A stretch of DNA of 64,000 nucleotides from Stomorhina lunata (Eukaryota; Arthropoda; Insecta; Diptera; Rhiniidae): contig OW121741.1 in NCBI GenBank assembly GCA_933228675.1, positions 134,874,120 through 134,938,119 on the forward strand. The letters run 5' to 3'. How positions within the stretch are numbered: position 1 is the first letter of the stretch; every line of letters starts with the position of its first letter. The notes beneath the pieces are model-generated. The model searched no databases. It saw only the letters and a program-made list of their open reading frames with translations, and was not told where the DNA came from. The position numbers were made by a program, and so were the translations under genes. This document shows positions 44,641 to 58,515 of the stretch, one piece after another.

Positions 44641-47600
44641 AAATTTTTCGTTTAAATTTAATAAAATAAAATTGTAACAAATTTTAATTTTAATTTAAAT
44701 AAGTAGTATTTTAAAAATTTCTTATTAAAATAGAAAATTTTTTAAAAATTTCTTACAAAAATAAGAAAGTTTCAAAAAAATGTTTTTTAAATTTCTTACA
44801 AAAATAAGAAAGATTTAAAAAAATGTTTTTCAAATTTCTTACAAAAATAAGAAAGTTTTAAAAAAATTTCCTATAAAAATAAGAAATATTTTAAAAATTC
44901 CTTATAAAAATAGAAAATTTTTAAACATTTACTAAAAACATAAAAATTTTTTGAAAAGTTTCCTATTAGAATAAGAAATTTTTAAAAAACTTCCTATAAA
45001 AAAAGGAAATTTTTTAAAAATTTCCTATAAAAATAAGAAATTTTTTAAAAATTTCCCATAAAAATAAGAAATTTTTTAAAAATTTCCCATAAAAATAAGA
45101 AATTTTTCAAAATTTCATATAAAAATAAGAAATTTTTGAAAATTTTCTTATAAAAATATGAAATTTTTGAAAAATTTCGTACAAAATCAAGAAATTTTTG
45201 AACTAGATTTCTATAAAAATAAGATATTTTAAATTTCCTCTAAAAATAAGAAATTTTTGAAATGTTTCCTACAAAAATAAGAAAGTTTTAAAGCTTCCTA
45301 CAAAAAAAAGAAATTTTCAAAAAATTTCCTATAAAAATAAGAAATTTTCGAACAAAAATAAAAATTTTTTGAAGAAATTTTTTAAAAATTTCCATTACAA
45401 ATAAGAAATTTTTGAAAATTTTCCTTTAAAAATGAGAAATTTTTGAAAAATTTCCTTTAAAAATGAGAAATTTTTGAAAAATTCCCTATAAAAATAGGAA
45501 ATTTTTGAAAAATTCCCTATAAAAATTGGAAATTTTTTAAAAATTTCATATAAAAATAGGAAATTTTTGAAAAATTTCCTATAAAAACAGGAAATTTTTA
45601 AAAAATGTCCTATAAAAATAGAAAATTTTTGAAAAATGTCCTATAAAAATAGGAAATTTTTGAAAAATTTCTTCTAAAACTAGGAAATTTTTGAAAAATT
45701 TCTTCTAAAAATAGGAAATTTTTGAAAAATTTCCTATAAAAATAGAAAATTTTTGAAAAATTTCCTATAAAAATAGGAAATTTTTGAAAAATTTCCTATA
45801 AAAATAGGAAATTTTTGAAAAAAATCCTGTAAAAATAGAAAATTTTTGGAAAAAATTCTTATAAAAATAGGAAATTTTTGAAAAATGTCCTATAAAAATA
45901 GGAAATTTTTCAAAAATTTAATATAAAAAAAAAGAAATTTTTGAAAAATTTCTTATAAAAATTATAAATTTTTTGAAAAATTTCTTTTAAAAATAAGAAA
46001 TTTTTAAAAAATTTCCTATAAAAGTGATGAATTTTTGAAAAATTTCCTATAAAAACAAGAAATTTTTGAAAAATTTTCTGTAAAAACAAGAAATTTTTTA
46101 AAAATTTCCTATAAAAATAAGAAATTTTTGAAAAATTTCCTATAAAAATAAGAAATCTTTGAAAAATTTCCTATAAAAATAAGAAATTTTGGAAAAATTT
46201 CCTATAAAAATAAGACATTTTTGAAAAATTTCTTATCAAAATAAGAATTTTTTGAAAAAATTCCTATAAAAATAAGAAATTTTTGAAAAATTTCCTATAA
46301 AGATAGGAAATTTTTCAAAAATTTCCTATAAAGATAGGAAATTTTTGAAAAAATTCCTATAAAGTTAGGATATTTTTGAAAAAATTCCTATAAAGATAGG
46401 AAATTTTTGAAAAATTTACTATAAAAATTGGAAATTTTTGAAAAATTTCCTATAAAAATAGGAAATTTTTGAAAAATTTCCTATAAAAATAGGAAATTTT
46501 TTAAAAAATAGGAACTTTTTAAAAAATTTAATATCAAAAAAAAGAAATTTTTAAAAAATTTAATATAAAAAAAAAGAAATTTTTTAAAAATTTCCTGTAA
46601 AAATAAGAAATTTTTAAAAAATTTCCTGTACAACTAAGAAATTTTTGAAAAATTTCCTATAAAAATAAGAAATTTTGGAAAAATTTTCTATAAAAATAAA
46701 AAAAATTGAAAAATTTCCTATAAAAAATAAGAAATTTTTGAAAAATTTCCTATAAAAATAAGAAATTTTTGAAAAATTTCCCATAAAAATAAGAAATTTT
46801 TGAAAAAATTCCCATAAAAATAAGATTTTTTTTTAAGTTTTTCTATAAAAATAAGAAATTTTTGAAACATTTCTTTAAAACAGAAAAGTTTTAAAGTTTT
46901 TTTTTATCTTTATAGGAAATTTTTGAAAAATTTCCTATAAAGATAGGAAATTTTTGAAAAATTTCCTATAAAGATAGGAAATTTTTGAAAAATTTCCTAT
47001 AAAGATATAAAATTTTTGAAAAATTTCCTATAAAGATAGGAAATTTTTGAAAAATTTCCTATAAAGATAGGAAATTTTTGAAAAATTTCCTATAAAGATA
47101 GGAAATTTTTGAAAAATTTCCTATAAAGATAGGAAATTTTTGAAAAAATTCCTATAAAGATAGGAAATTTTTGAAAAAATTCCTATAAAGATAGGAAATT
47201 TTTGAAAAATTTACTATAAAAATAGGAAATTTTTGAAAAATTTCCTATAAAAATAGGAAATTTTTGAAAAATTTCCTATAAAAATAGGAAATTTTTTAAA
47301 AATTTCCTATAAAAATAGGAAATTTTTTAAAAAATAGGAACTTTTTAAAAAATTTAATATAAAAAAAAAAGAAATTTTTGAAAAATTTCCTGTAAAAATA
47401 AGAAATTTTTTGAAAATTTTCTTTTAAAAATAAGAAATTTTTAAAAAATTTCCTGTACAACTAAGAAATTTTTGAAAAATTTCCTATAAAAATAAGAAAT
47501 TTTGGAAAAATTTTCTATAAAAATAAAAAAATTTTGAAAAATTTCCTATAAAAAATAAGAAATTTTTGAAAAATTTCCTATAAAAATAAAAAATTTTTGA

Positions 47601-47755
47601 AAAATTTCCCATAAAAATAAGAAATTTTTGAAAAAATTCCCATAAAAATAAGAATTTTTTTTAAGTTTTTCTATAAAAATAAGAAATTTTTGAAACATTT
47701 CTTTAAAACAGAAAAGTTTTAAAAATTTCTTTTAAATAGTGAAATTAAAAAAAAA
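44641..47755 (+). repeat. Type B minisatellite block 2
   Basis: 31-bp units, mostly with a central G (ATTTTTGAAAAAT) and with AAGAAA or AGGAAA at the arm. Diverged overall. There is a second-order repeat: the stretch with CTATAAAGATAGG units and an ATAGGAACTTTTT junction (about 46290-46870) recurs at about 46900-47720. Confidence 0.9.
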
Positions 47756-48895
47756 TCCTTTTCCAAGTGTATACAAATCTTTGGATAATAACCAACAAGT
47801 TCAAACGTGGGCGATTAAGACTTCCATAGTAAGTATGTATTTATGTAAAAATGTATGTATGTATCTTTGTATATATATGTATAAAAACTTTTAGTAAATA
47901 TGTATATAAATATTTGTAACATAAGGTTTGGCAAATGCCCTGCGGCTTGCTATTGAACTCGAAAGTTATGAGCCCACAATGATGATGGACGTATAACGAC
48001 ATCGCTAAAGACGAACGAGAAAAGCATTTAAAAAACGTCCTTATACACGTAACAAAAACAAAAAAAAAAAAACTAAAGAAAAAATTATAAATGAATAGAT
48101 CTGGCAAAAGAAATAAAAACAAAAATTCTTTTTTAAAGTTGGTGGTGGAGGCAACTGCTTAGAAACAACTTGCGAAGACTTTGTGTGATTTTTTGCCCAA
48201 ACTTGGAATAGGCGTTTATTCCCCAAAATATGTATGATACCCACCCACGAGCAGTAGAGCGCAAAAAAACAAAGATGAAGACTCACTGTTAGTGGTAGAA
48301 CTAAAGTTATGGCCTGAATGTTTTTACGTTGACTATAAGCCTGGCAGCAAAAAAGCCAACAAACAATATCTTAAAGCCAACCAATTCCCCTCCAAACATC
48401 CATTGAGAAGATACATTTGTATTTTTATACCTTCAAGTGTATAAACTTCTATTCACATCTAAGGTCTCAAGTACAAGTAAATCAATTCAGCTTTCGCTGT
48501 GGTTGACTTCTCCCTTGGATCCACCTCCCTTATCCCTCAAATACAATAACCAAATCTTTAAAAGTGAAAAAGAAACAGATAAAAGTATTAAAAAAAACTA
48601 TTACTTATACGATTATTGACGTTTTTTTGGTATTATTGTTGTTGTTGTCGTTGTGTTACCTTGCCTTGCTTTAAGGTGTGCTCGAGGTAATAATTCACAG
48701 TACCCCGAAAAATACGGATTTGTTTTCGCCCCATCATTATAATGTGATAACAAATAGATTTGGTTTAACGTGAGATATGTTACACTAACCTTATACTCTC
48801 AAAGCCTTAAAAAATTGGGGAAATTAGATCTTAGTTTTCTTAAGGAGCTTTTAGCCTATACCAGGTACCTTGAAATATTTTCTTTAACTTTCCAT
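47756..48895. other. Gene-free unique DNA
   Basis: Low-complexity and AT-rich. Open frames of 60-93 codons on both strands have no recognisable domain. The 15-mer GGGCTCATAACTTTC occurs here on the minus strand (about 47960-47975) and at 40814-40828 on the plus strand, both just outside the right end of a type B block. Confidence 0.5.
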
Positions 48896-51720
48896 TTTTT
48901 TTTTAAATTTTGTAAAAATTCTTTTTTTATAGAAAATTTTTCACAATTTTCTTTTTATACGAAATTTTTTAAAATTTTCTTATTTTTATAGGAAATTTTT
49001 CAATAAATTTCTTATTTTTATAGGAAATTTTTCAAAAATTTCTTATTTTTATAGGAAATTTTTCAAAAATTTCTTATTTTTATAGGAATTTTTTCAAAAA
49101 TTTCTTAGTTTTATAGGAATTTTTTCAAAATTTTTTTAGTTTTATAGAAAATTTTTCAAAAATTTCTTATTTTTATAGGAAATTTTTCAAAAATTTCTTA
49201 TTTTATAGGAAATTTTTCAAAAATTTCTTATTTTTATAGGAAATTTTTCAAAAATTTCTTATTTTTATAGGAAATTTTTCAAAAACTTCTTATTTTTATA
49301 GGAAATTTTTCAAAAATTTCTTATTTTTATAGGAAATTTTTCAAAAATTTCTTATTTTTATAGGAAATTTTTCAAAAATTTCTTATTTTTATAGGAAATT
49401 TTTCAAAAATTTCTTATTTTTATAGGAAATTTTTCAAAAATTTCTTATTTTTATAGGAAATTTTTCAAAAATTTCTTATTTTTATAGGAATTATTTCAAA
49501 AATTTCTTATTTTTATAGGAATTATTTCAAAAATTTCTTATTTTTATAGGAAATTTTTCAAAAATTTCTTATTTTTATAGGAAATGTTTCAAAAATTTTG
49601 TATTTTTATAGGAAATTTTTCAAAAATTTCTTATTTTTATAGGAAATTTTTCAAAAATTTCTTATTTTTATAGGAAATTTTTCAAAAATTTCTTATTTTT
49701 ATAGGAAATTTTTCAAAAATTTCTTATTTTAATAGGAAATTTTTCAAAAATTTTTAATTTTTATAGGAAATTTTTCAAAAATTTTTCAAAAATTTCTTAT
49801 TTTTACAGGAAATTTTTCAAAAATTTCTTATTTTTATAGAAAATTTTTCAAAAATTTTTCAAAAATTTCTTATTTTTACAGGAAATTTTTCAAAAATTTC
49901 TCATTTTTATAGAAAATTTTTCAAACATTTCTTATTTTTATAGGACATTTTTCAAAAATTTCCTATCTTTATAGGAAATTTTTCAAAAATTTCTTATTTT
50001 TATAAGAAATTCTTCAAAAGTTTCTTAGTATATAGGAGATTTTTAAAAAAAATTCTGATTTTTTATAAGAAATTTTTGAAAAATTTCTTATTTTTATAAG
50101 AATTTTTTAAAAAATTTCTTAATTTTATGGGAAATTTTCCAAAAATTTCTTAGTTTTATAGAAAGTTTTTCAAAAAATTTATATTTTTATAGGAAATTTT
50201 TCAAAAATTTCTAATTTTATAGAAACTTTTTAAAAATTTCTTTTGTTAATTTTACATTTTTTTTAATTTATTATATTTTAGGAAAATTTTCAAAAATTTC
50301 TTATTTTTATAAGAATTTTTTTTTATAGGATTTTTTTCTAAAATTTAATATTTTTATAGGAAATTTTTCAAAAATTTCTTTTTTTTACAGGAAATTTTTC
50401 AAAAATTTCTTATTATTATAGGAAATTTTTTAAAAATTTCTTATTTTTATAGGAAATTTTTCAAAAATTCCTTTTTTTATAGGAAATTTTTCAAAGGTTT
50501 CTTATTTTTATAGGCAATTTTTCAAAAATTTCTTATTTTTATTTGAAATTTTTCAAAAATTTCTTATTTTATAGGAAATTTTTGAAAATTTCTTATTTTT
50601 AGAGGATAATTTTTCAAAAATTTCTTATTTTTTTGATAGGAAATTTTTCAAAATTTTTTTATTTTTATAGGAAATTTTTTAAAAATTTCTTATTTTTATA
50701 GAAAATTTTTCAAAAATTTCTTATTTTTATACGAAATTTGTCAAAAATTTCTTATTTTTATAGGAAATTTTTCAAAAATTTCTTATTTTTATAGGAAATT
50801 TTTCAAAAATTTCTTATTTTTATAGGAAATTTTTCAAAAATTTTTTATTTTTATAGGAAATTTTTCAAAAATTTCTTATTTTTATAGGAAATTTTTCAAA
50901 AATTTCTTATTTTTATAGGAAATTTTTCAAAAATTTCTTATTTTTATAAGAAATTCTACAAAAGTTTCTTAGTATATAGGAAATTTTTAAAAAAAATTCT
51001 GATATTTTATAAGAAATTTTTGAAAAATTTCTTATTTTTATAAGAATTTTTTAAAAAATTTCTTAATTTTATGGGAAATTTTCCAAAAATTTTTATAGAA
51101 AGTTTTTCAAAAAATTTATATTTTTATAGGAAATTTTTCAAAAATTTCTAATTTTATAGAAACTTTTTAAAAATTTTAATTTAATTTTACATTTTTTTTA
51201 AATTTATTATTTTTTAGGAAATTTTTCAAAAATTTCTTATTTTTATAAGAATTTTTTTTTATAGGAATTTTTTCTTAAATTTAATATTTTTATAGGAAAT
51301 TTTTCAAAAATTTCTTATTATAGGAAATTTTTAAAAAATTTCTTATTATAGGAAATTTTTAAAAAATTTCTTATTATAGGAAATTTTTAAAAAATTTCTA
51401 ATTTTATAGAAACTTTTTAAAAATTTTTTATGTTCATTTTACATTTTTTTTTAATTTCTTATTTTAATAGGAAATTTTTCAAAAATTTCTAATTTTTATA
51501 AGAATTTTTTCTAAAATTTAATATTTTCATTTCAAAATTTCATATTTTTTGTAATTGGAAAATTTTCTATTTTTGTTAAATAAAGTAAAGTTTTGCAAAA
51601 TTTTTTATTAAAAATAATGAAATTTGGCAAAATTTCCGATTAAAAAAAGTAGTTAAGTTTTTCAAAATTTCGTATAAAAATAGCAAATGTTCTTAAATTC
51701 AGTTTCTATTCAAGATTTTT
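48896..51720 (-). repeat. Type B minisatellite block 3, inverted orientation
   Basis: The same 31-bp unit in reverse complement (ATTTTTCAAAAAT centre, spacer TTATTTTTATAGG). A homogeneous part (about 49000-49730) is followed by diverged units. A segment around 49980-50340 recurs at about 50940-51290. Confidence 0.92.
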
Positions 51721-53767
51721 GAAAGTTTCAATATTTAATTTTAATAAATAGAGCGTTTCCTATTCGCTGTTACTCCAACAGTTCCTTAAACAATTTCTTT
51801 TTTCATTTCTACTAAATGATTTGTTTTTATTACTTAAGCTATTTTGTCATAACAACACAGAAAATTTTTGAACAATTTGAAATTTAAAGATTTGGAAGAG
51901 GAAAAAGAGACATAGATAGAGCCTCATAATCATCTGCCAGATTATGGAGGGATGCAAAATGCCAATAAATAAGTTCAAAATATTTACTTTGTCTTCCTAC
52001 CACCAGATCCACTAAGAAACAATCGGTTGGATGGATGGATGGATTAATGGTAAATGTGTACAAGTAAATGAATGAATCCAATGGTTTGATGAAGCTTTGG
52101 CTCTGGTGTGGTTAAGGTTTGTTATTTAACAACTTTTTAACAACCGTTTAAAGATGCTATTCTTTGTTGTTTTTTCTTTGTTGTTGTTGGTTTGGCGGCA
52201 TTCAGTTTTTAAAACAAACGTGTGCCCACCTATAAAGTGAATAGTTCGTAGAAATCTTTTTGTTTATTTTAGATGTTTTTTTTTCTTGAGATTTTTTGTT
52301 GCAATATCCACCATCACCATAATTATGAGTAGCAAAATTTTGACCCGATGACTTGTTTTTCATACAAAATGTTGCTTTTAATTTCTTTGTTTTGTGGCTG
52401 ATTTGGGTGGGCTATGTTTGTTGGTTTTATTTGTGATATTAAAATATTTTCAAATAATTACAATCGCTTTGAAGGAATTTAGAAATTTGACTATTTAAAG
52501 TAATTTTAAAAATTTCCTTGAATAATAATATAAGTTTAGGATCATATATCTTCTTTGTAGTAAAAACGTTTGGAATGGGCTATATATCAAATAAAAGCTT
52601 AAGGTCTCACTTTTCGATCACATAAAAATCATGTGCATATATTTGCATATAAAGCCAAGTCATTAGAGACTTTAAAATCATGATATCGAAAATTTCTTGC
52701 AATTACAACACTTGTTTAGGTTAACTTTCTTATCTTACATTTAAATCTTAAAAATGAAATATTTTGCATAAAATTTTAAATATTGTCCTTGTAGCCACAC
52801 CTCTGAAAAGTTTATCGCTTTTATTAATGGCAGAAAATCTACAAATAATATCAACAAATCCATCTTTCATCCCCTTTTGATATACAAAATAAAAAAATTA
52901 TACAATTTTCTACATGAAAGTAACATTTGCATACAAATTTGTCTCTAATAAAATAAAGAACTTTTGCTTTTTTTTCAACAGCAACAAAAACAAATCGACA
53001 AAATAAAAGACTAGAGATAACAAATTAAAGATTAAACGCCGCAGGACACTTAAATTTTGTTTAGAAAATTTATGAAAAAAAAACAAATCATCAAATGATG
53101 ATGACATCCTTTAAAACTTATTTGCTGTGTAAATTATCCCAAATAAGGGTTTATTTGCGCTTGAAAATCAAACAAATTGCTACATTATGTACAAACTTTA
53201 TTTTTTTGTTTTACTCAATTTTAGCTGTCATTTAATTATCCCACCAAGTGAAGCTATTAAAATGTTAAGGGAAGTTGGAAAAGGGGAGAGATTATGTTAT
53301 GGGATATGGGATTTTATGTAATAGATACCAAAATGTTACGTCACATGGGTATAATAGCCGAAATAATCTGTTTGTAAATCACAGTTAAGTGGCGGTATCC
53401 TGTGAATGGTAACCAAAATGAGCAGACACGCCCTTTTCAGTTCAACTTTAGTATTATTTTTTTTGTGTTACCCTTAACCCGACATCTGTGCAAAATGATA
53501 TGGGAGGTATGAAGAAAATCATCATTATAATCATGATGACATTTATAATAATGCAAATGATGATAATATTTAGTTGTATTCAGTATAAATACATGTATTT
53601 CAACCCTTATACAAAATTATAGGTTTTCAAAAGGGTTATTAATTGATTGTCGTAGAAATTTTAGACTATTTATAAGTAATTTTTACAAAATTTTAAAATT
53701 TTTATAAGAAAACAATAGATTTAGAATCACTGTCTATGAATGATGAAATTTTTTATAGACATTTTTG
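51721..53767. other. Gene-free unique DNA
   Basis: I see no gene or RNA. It contains one octamer module near 52575-52665. Confidence 0.55.
52575..52665 (-). repeat. Dispersed octamer module, copy 6
   Basis: On the minus strand: CTTTATATGCAAATATATGC, then ACATGATTTTTATG, GTGAGACCTTAAGCTTTTAT and TTGATATATAGC. Octamer intact. This copy has the longest match to the tail of the copy at 9920. Confidence 0.65.
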
Positions 53768-54404
53768 TACCCTTCACCACCATAGGTGGAAATTGTATAT
53801 TGGGTTTGTGCTGATGTTGGTCTAAGACCCATCTTTTAGAATACTCAGGCAATCACTCCCTGAGTTGTTTTAACGATGTCCGTCCGGCCGGCTGGCTGGC
53901 CGGTTATCTAAGTAAGCTTGATAACAAGCTTACTTGTATGTATGTACAGAGCCCTATTTCACTAAGCTACAAGTTTACAATTACAAGTGTTTTTGCCTGT
54001 AAAATTGTGAACTTGTAAATAATTGTGTTTCATTAAAATACAATTACAAGTTTGTAGCTACAAGTGATTTTGACAATTCACAAGTTTACAAGTCGAACTT
54101 CTACAAGTGGTTTTGTTTCACTAATCTAAATTTGTACTTGTACACTTGTAGAATTGTAGAAAAAAAGGATAGGGTCGACGGAGACTCTCAAAAAAATTTT
54201 ACAAGTTACAAGTGAATGATAAAATGAATTCAAATTTGGTTTTTAACTATTTTTTAATAAAAATTAGTTAAAATTAACACAAAATCAAATCAATATTAAT
54301 TACCATTTATTTATTTTATTTGTTTTTAAATATGTTTCGATTAATAATAGTCCATTACTTAGTGTACCTTAACAAATTTAATTTACTATGACGAATTTTA
54401 ATAG

Positions 54405-54680
54405 CACACTACCAAAATAATTGTTTTTGCCAAATTTAATCAAATTATCTTGAGAATTGTGAAATGTACTTTGATTACAAGGTTTACATGGGGGTCCAGG
54501 CAGCCGTCCAGCCAGATGGACGGTCGGACTGACATCGTTTAATCGGCTCAGGAAGTAATTCTAAATCCGTTGTTATACTAAAAGGTGGTCCAACTAAGAC
54601 CAATATTTCTATGCGTTATATACATATATCAGCCCAAACTTATAATACCCTTTCCACCTATAGTGATGAAGCGTATGCAG
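54405..54680 (-). mobile_element. DINE-like fragment inside the nested element
   Basis: Matches the 5' part of the copy at 42342-43149 (CATGGGGGTCCAG, ATCGTTTAATCGGCTCAG, ACTTATAATACCCTTTCCAC). It lies inside the TIR element, so it inserted there or was carried along. Confidence 0.6.
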
Positions 54681-55425
54681 AACAAGGGAGATCAATGATG
54701 TTCTTGACTCAAGGATATCTCAAAAAGCATATCTTCCATTTTCTTTATCATTCTCTCAAATGTTAATAATAGTATAGACCAGGGTTTAATATTTAGTTTT
54801 TAGTTTTTTTCTCGAATTATCATATTCGAAGTAAATATGAATCGTATTCATATTTTTATTTTAAACTAAGATAAAATATAACATCTCTCACCTTTTCATT
54901 TTAACAAAAACTGACACCAAAGACTATTTTTAAACTTTCATATATAAATTTACTATTTCCTTCACATATTTTCGTGGTGTGCTAAAATGATTTTAGCTTG
55001 TAGGAACTATACTATAGACAACAAAATACGAAAACCAAAAAATGGGCTCATGGTGGATCGGAAAACAAAAAACTTTTTGTTAACTTTTTAATTAAAAGAG
55101 CATAAAACTACAGGGCATAAATAAAAAAATATCAGCCTAGTCTTATAAAATCTTATCAGAAGTTATAGGTATCAAAAGTTATAGGCATATAAAGTGGATA
55201 TGTTTCTGAAAAAATATTGAAAAAAACGAACTTTGAACCGCCATAAAATTTGAACCAAAGCTAAATTAAAAATTTTGAAGAAGTGTAAAAATTGTCTAGG
55301 CTAGGAGAATGTACATTAGGGCGTCTCGAAAAAATAAAATTCGCCGTACACCATCGAATATAAAGCATTGCTATGAGGTAGTTTCGAAAAAAAATTTTTT
55401 AATTTTTTTCGTTGTACATTGGGGT

Positions 55426-55780
55426 CGCCAAAATACATTTTTCGTTATATCTTCGGCATTTACAGTCGGATCTCGAAGTGTGATATATCGATGTTTTTGT
55501 CTCGAGGAGGCCAACATTTTTCTTTAATATCTATCGGACCCCTGTTCCTACCACCCTAATGTACCACCCTAATATCAGAAAATTAAAGCTCTTAAAAAAT
55601 CGTTAAACTTTTACTAAGGAAGTTTTTCGATTTTTCAAACCGATCTATTACAAACAAGGAATTTCTTATTTTGCCGCACATAGGGATCGCCAAAATACTT
55701 TTTTCGTTATATCTTCGCCATTTACTGTCGGATCTTAAAGTGTAATATATCGATGTTTTTGTCTAACGAAGGCCAATGTT
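55426..55780 (+). repeat. Diverged direct duplication in the nested element
   Basis: A segment of about 90 bp starting CGCCAAAATAC, with CGTTATATCTTCG and ATATATCGATGTTTTTGTCT, occurs at 55426 and again 262 bp later at 55688. Confidence 0.7.
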
Positions 55781-56715
55781 TTGCGATATTAATCATTGAC
55801 CTTAAATACATTCTTCTACATAGTACCTATCCAAGATATCTTAACTCATACAACAAGAATTATAAAAATTTAAAATCTTGTAATCGATTATGTTTTGAAA
55901 AGACTCAAGTTTGCTGTATTTTTGAGGGCTCTCAAGTTCTGAAAAAATGTGGCCATGCGTTGCCCACCAGTGACAGCCATGGCAGATTAATGTGTCGATC
56001 GATTTGAAAACGAAAAAAGAAATTGTAATTGTAGAAATTGTAGTTTACAAGTCCAAAAAGCTACAATTGTTGTGAAAATTTAAATGAAACACAATTGAAC
56101 AGCACTTGTAAGAATTAGACTTGTAATTGTAACTTGTAAACTTGTAGAATTGTAGTTTAGTGAAATAGGGCCCAGGTCGTAAGTTTAAAGATAATTTGAT
56201 AAAATTTTGCACATGCTCCTATTTTGAAGGACGGTGCCTATACTTTTTGGGCATAATCGGATCACTTTTTTGGTTACCTACCATAGGAATGCCTTCCCGG
56301 ATTACAATTTTTGTCCTTTACAGCATTAGTATTTAGCACAAATATTTCTTATGATAACCTTAATCAGTGAACCTAATTTTGTAGGAATCGGCCCATATTT
56401 GACCATACCTCCCATACAGACACAAAAACGCTTATAAGTCTAAAAATAAATGCATTTTATTACTACAACTTTGTACAGAAAAATATTTTGTAAATATAAA
56501 CCAATAAGCGAAATTTCGTAGCAATCGATCCATAATTGACCCTAGCTCTCACATAAGGCCCTTAGCCGGAAATCACATAAATCTATTTAAATTTCGAAAT
56601 TTTGAAAAATTTCGAAATTAAGGAAAACTGGCTGGTCCATATTTGACCATAGCATTAAAGGTCATCATATAGACGGGATTGACCGACCATAGCTTTTGTT
56701 ACTAGTTTTTTTTTT

Positions 56716-58180
56716 ATCAGTAATATCATATTTACCTGCCATGGGTCTCAGTTTCCTGAATTGAGTTTTCGGCCACAAATTCGTTGAAATCGGTTCTTAT
56801 TTGACCATAGCGCCCATACAAACCCTACAACAACGCACGAAAATCTGAAGATAATTACAATTTTATATTTGTTGCGCACATTATTCTTGTAAAAACTGAA
56901 ATCAAATTGCATAATTTCCTGCAAATCCTTCCGTAATTGACCCTAGCCCCCATATAAGAGCCAATGAAGGAAATTACCTAAATACAGGGTTTGAAAAAAT
57001 ACTCTAAAATAATGTATTTTAAGGTACTGTACTATACTTATGCAAGTTCGGTGCAAAGTTACATACATACTTAACAAAGTGTTAAATTTATGTAAACTTT
57101 TAGAGTACTTGTTAAAATACACAACCTTTATAATAACAAACTTTTACTAAGTACACCAAAAATAAAATACTTCGTTGAGTACTGTTACGTACTTTGTTAT
57201 ATTGACGTGAATATCATAAAAAACTGTGTCACCAAAACAAACACATTTGACATACTATGAATGTACATTTAAAAAATTTACCGTCTTATGCAAAAAAAAA
57301 ATTAACAAAGGTTGGTGAACCAGTGTTAGGCTAAATTCATCGAAGTATCATCCTAAAACGATTTTTAGCCTAACAAACCGATGTTAAACTTTTGTTAAAA
57401 TCAAACAATTTAAATTTAAAGATTACATATTTTTTTTGCATAAGACAGTTAGTACTTTAAAGTACTCTAAAGTTTACAAAAAATACTCTAAAATCCCAAT
57501 CCCTTTTTTATACCTTGTTTCGAAAAAACGTTTCATCGAAATATTTGCATTTTCTATTAAAGCTTCGGAAGACAAACTTTGAAATGTTTTCTTCTACTTG
57601 GTCTTCGCATTTAAATTTCGGTCATCTTTTTCTGCGATCATATTCGAACACTTTTTTGCAGAAGTATTTTTAAGCTATTTAATGTTAATGTTAGATCATG
57701 CAGCTCATGATTGTCGATATTCATTGTTGACGCAGATTAGTCCACAAATTTTCGTAGGATCTTTCTCTCAAGAACTCCAAGAATAGCTTCATCTGCCTAT
57801 GCAAGTGCCCATGATTTAGCACCATATAATAACCACCATCTTATAGGAAAGGCTATTTATACCTCCATAATAGGATAATACGTTTTCATCTCCTTTTTTG
57901 ATCACTAGACAAATAACAATCAGTCTCCAATTATCGGTCATACGTTCTTCTAACCATATGGTGTTTATAAAACGAAATATGATTCTTATCATCATCTCCG
58001 GCTTTATTATTTTCTATTCGAATTATTGCTATTATTACCTGATTTGTGTTGGGTCGTGGACATGACGCCATCATCATTAACAATTCTAAAGTTTCAATTT
58101 TTGCATAGGAGAAGTTACAATTGCCAATTTGGTGTTGGTGAAATTTACGCACCCCATTTCGACTCTTATTTTCGTATTTT
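56716..58180. other. Gene-free DNA with more repeat-like sequence
   Basis: 56716-57000 again reads like DINE interior (GACCATAGCGCCCATACAAA, TTGACCCTAGCCCCCATATA). No gene is seen in the rest. A foldback lies at 57283-57448. Confidence 0.5.
57283..57448. mobile_element. Foldback (MITE-like) repeat
   Basis: GTCTTATGCAAAAAAAA at the left is answered by TTTTTTTTGCATAAGAC at the right. Inner parts also pair imperfectly (GTGTTAGGCTAAA with TTTTAGCCTAACA). The whole 166 bp can fold into one imperfect hairpin. Family unknown. Confidence 0.6.
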
Positions 58181-58515
58181 TATACCCTTCACCACCATAG
58201 GTGGAAAGGGTATATTGGGTTTGTGCTGAAGTTTGTAACGCATAAAAATATTGGTCTGAAGCTCACCTTTTAGCATACCAATCGACTTAGAATCATTCAT
58301 TGGTAACAATCGCTTCACAATTGATCCTAGCTCCCATATCAGGCCCTTAGACGGAGATGATATAAAGGTACCTAAATCTCAAAATTTTGAAGAAGTAGCA
58401 CATAGTATGTATGTCTCTTAGAGTTAAGGAATACTTGTTAAATTGTTGGCCCATATTTGACCTTAGTAGTGAAGGTTATCATGTTGTCGGGCTATAGCTA
58501 TTCTTGCTTGTTTTT
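58181..58515 (+). mobile_element. Short DINE-1-like element with both ends
   Basis: Starts TATACCCTTCACCACCATAG and soon repeats AAGGGTATA. Ends GTCGGGCTATAGCTATTC and TTGCTTGTTTTT, matching the DINE 3' end. About 335 bp, a typical size for the class. No GTCT run. Confidence 0.7.

Larger units (their letters stand above)
53951..56171. mobile_element. Nested terminal-inverted-repeat element
   Basis: GCCCTATTTCACTAA at 53951 and its exact reverse complement at 56157-56171 bound a 2.2-kb insertion. Similarity continues inward in runs of ACAAGT-like words on both sides (CTACAAGTTTACAATTACAAG on the left, shown here only in part; the right side is comparable). CAG flanks both ends with one extra base, so a 3-bp target duplication is possible. 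No transposase frame is visible; non-autonomous. The family is uncertain; PIF/Harbinger is a guess from TIR style and the 3-bp duplication. Confidence 0.6.
53768..56715 (+). mobile_element. DINE-1-like element split by a nested insertion
   Basis: The left end TACCCTTCACCACCATAGG and a CCGGCCGG/CTGGCTGG-rich run (53881-53915) belong to the 5' part. After the nested element the interior resumes at about 56174 (CAGGTCGTAAG) and ends with GACCGACCATAGCTTTTG and TTACTAGTTTTTTTTT. So one DINE-like copy was split by the insertion at 53951-56171. Confidence 0.65.
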
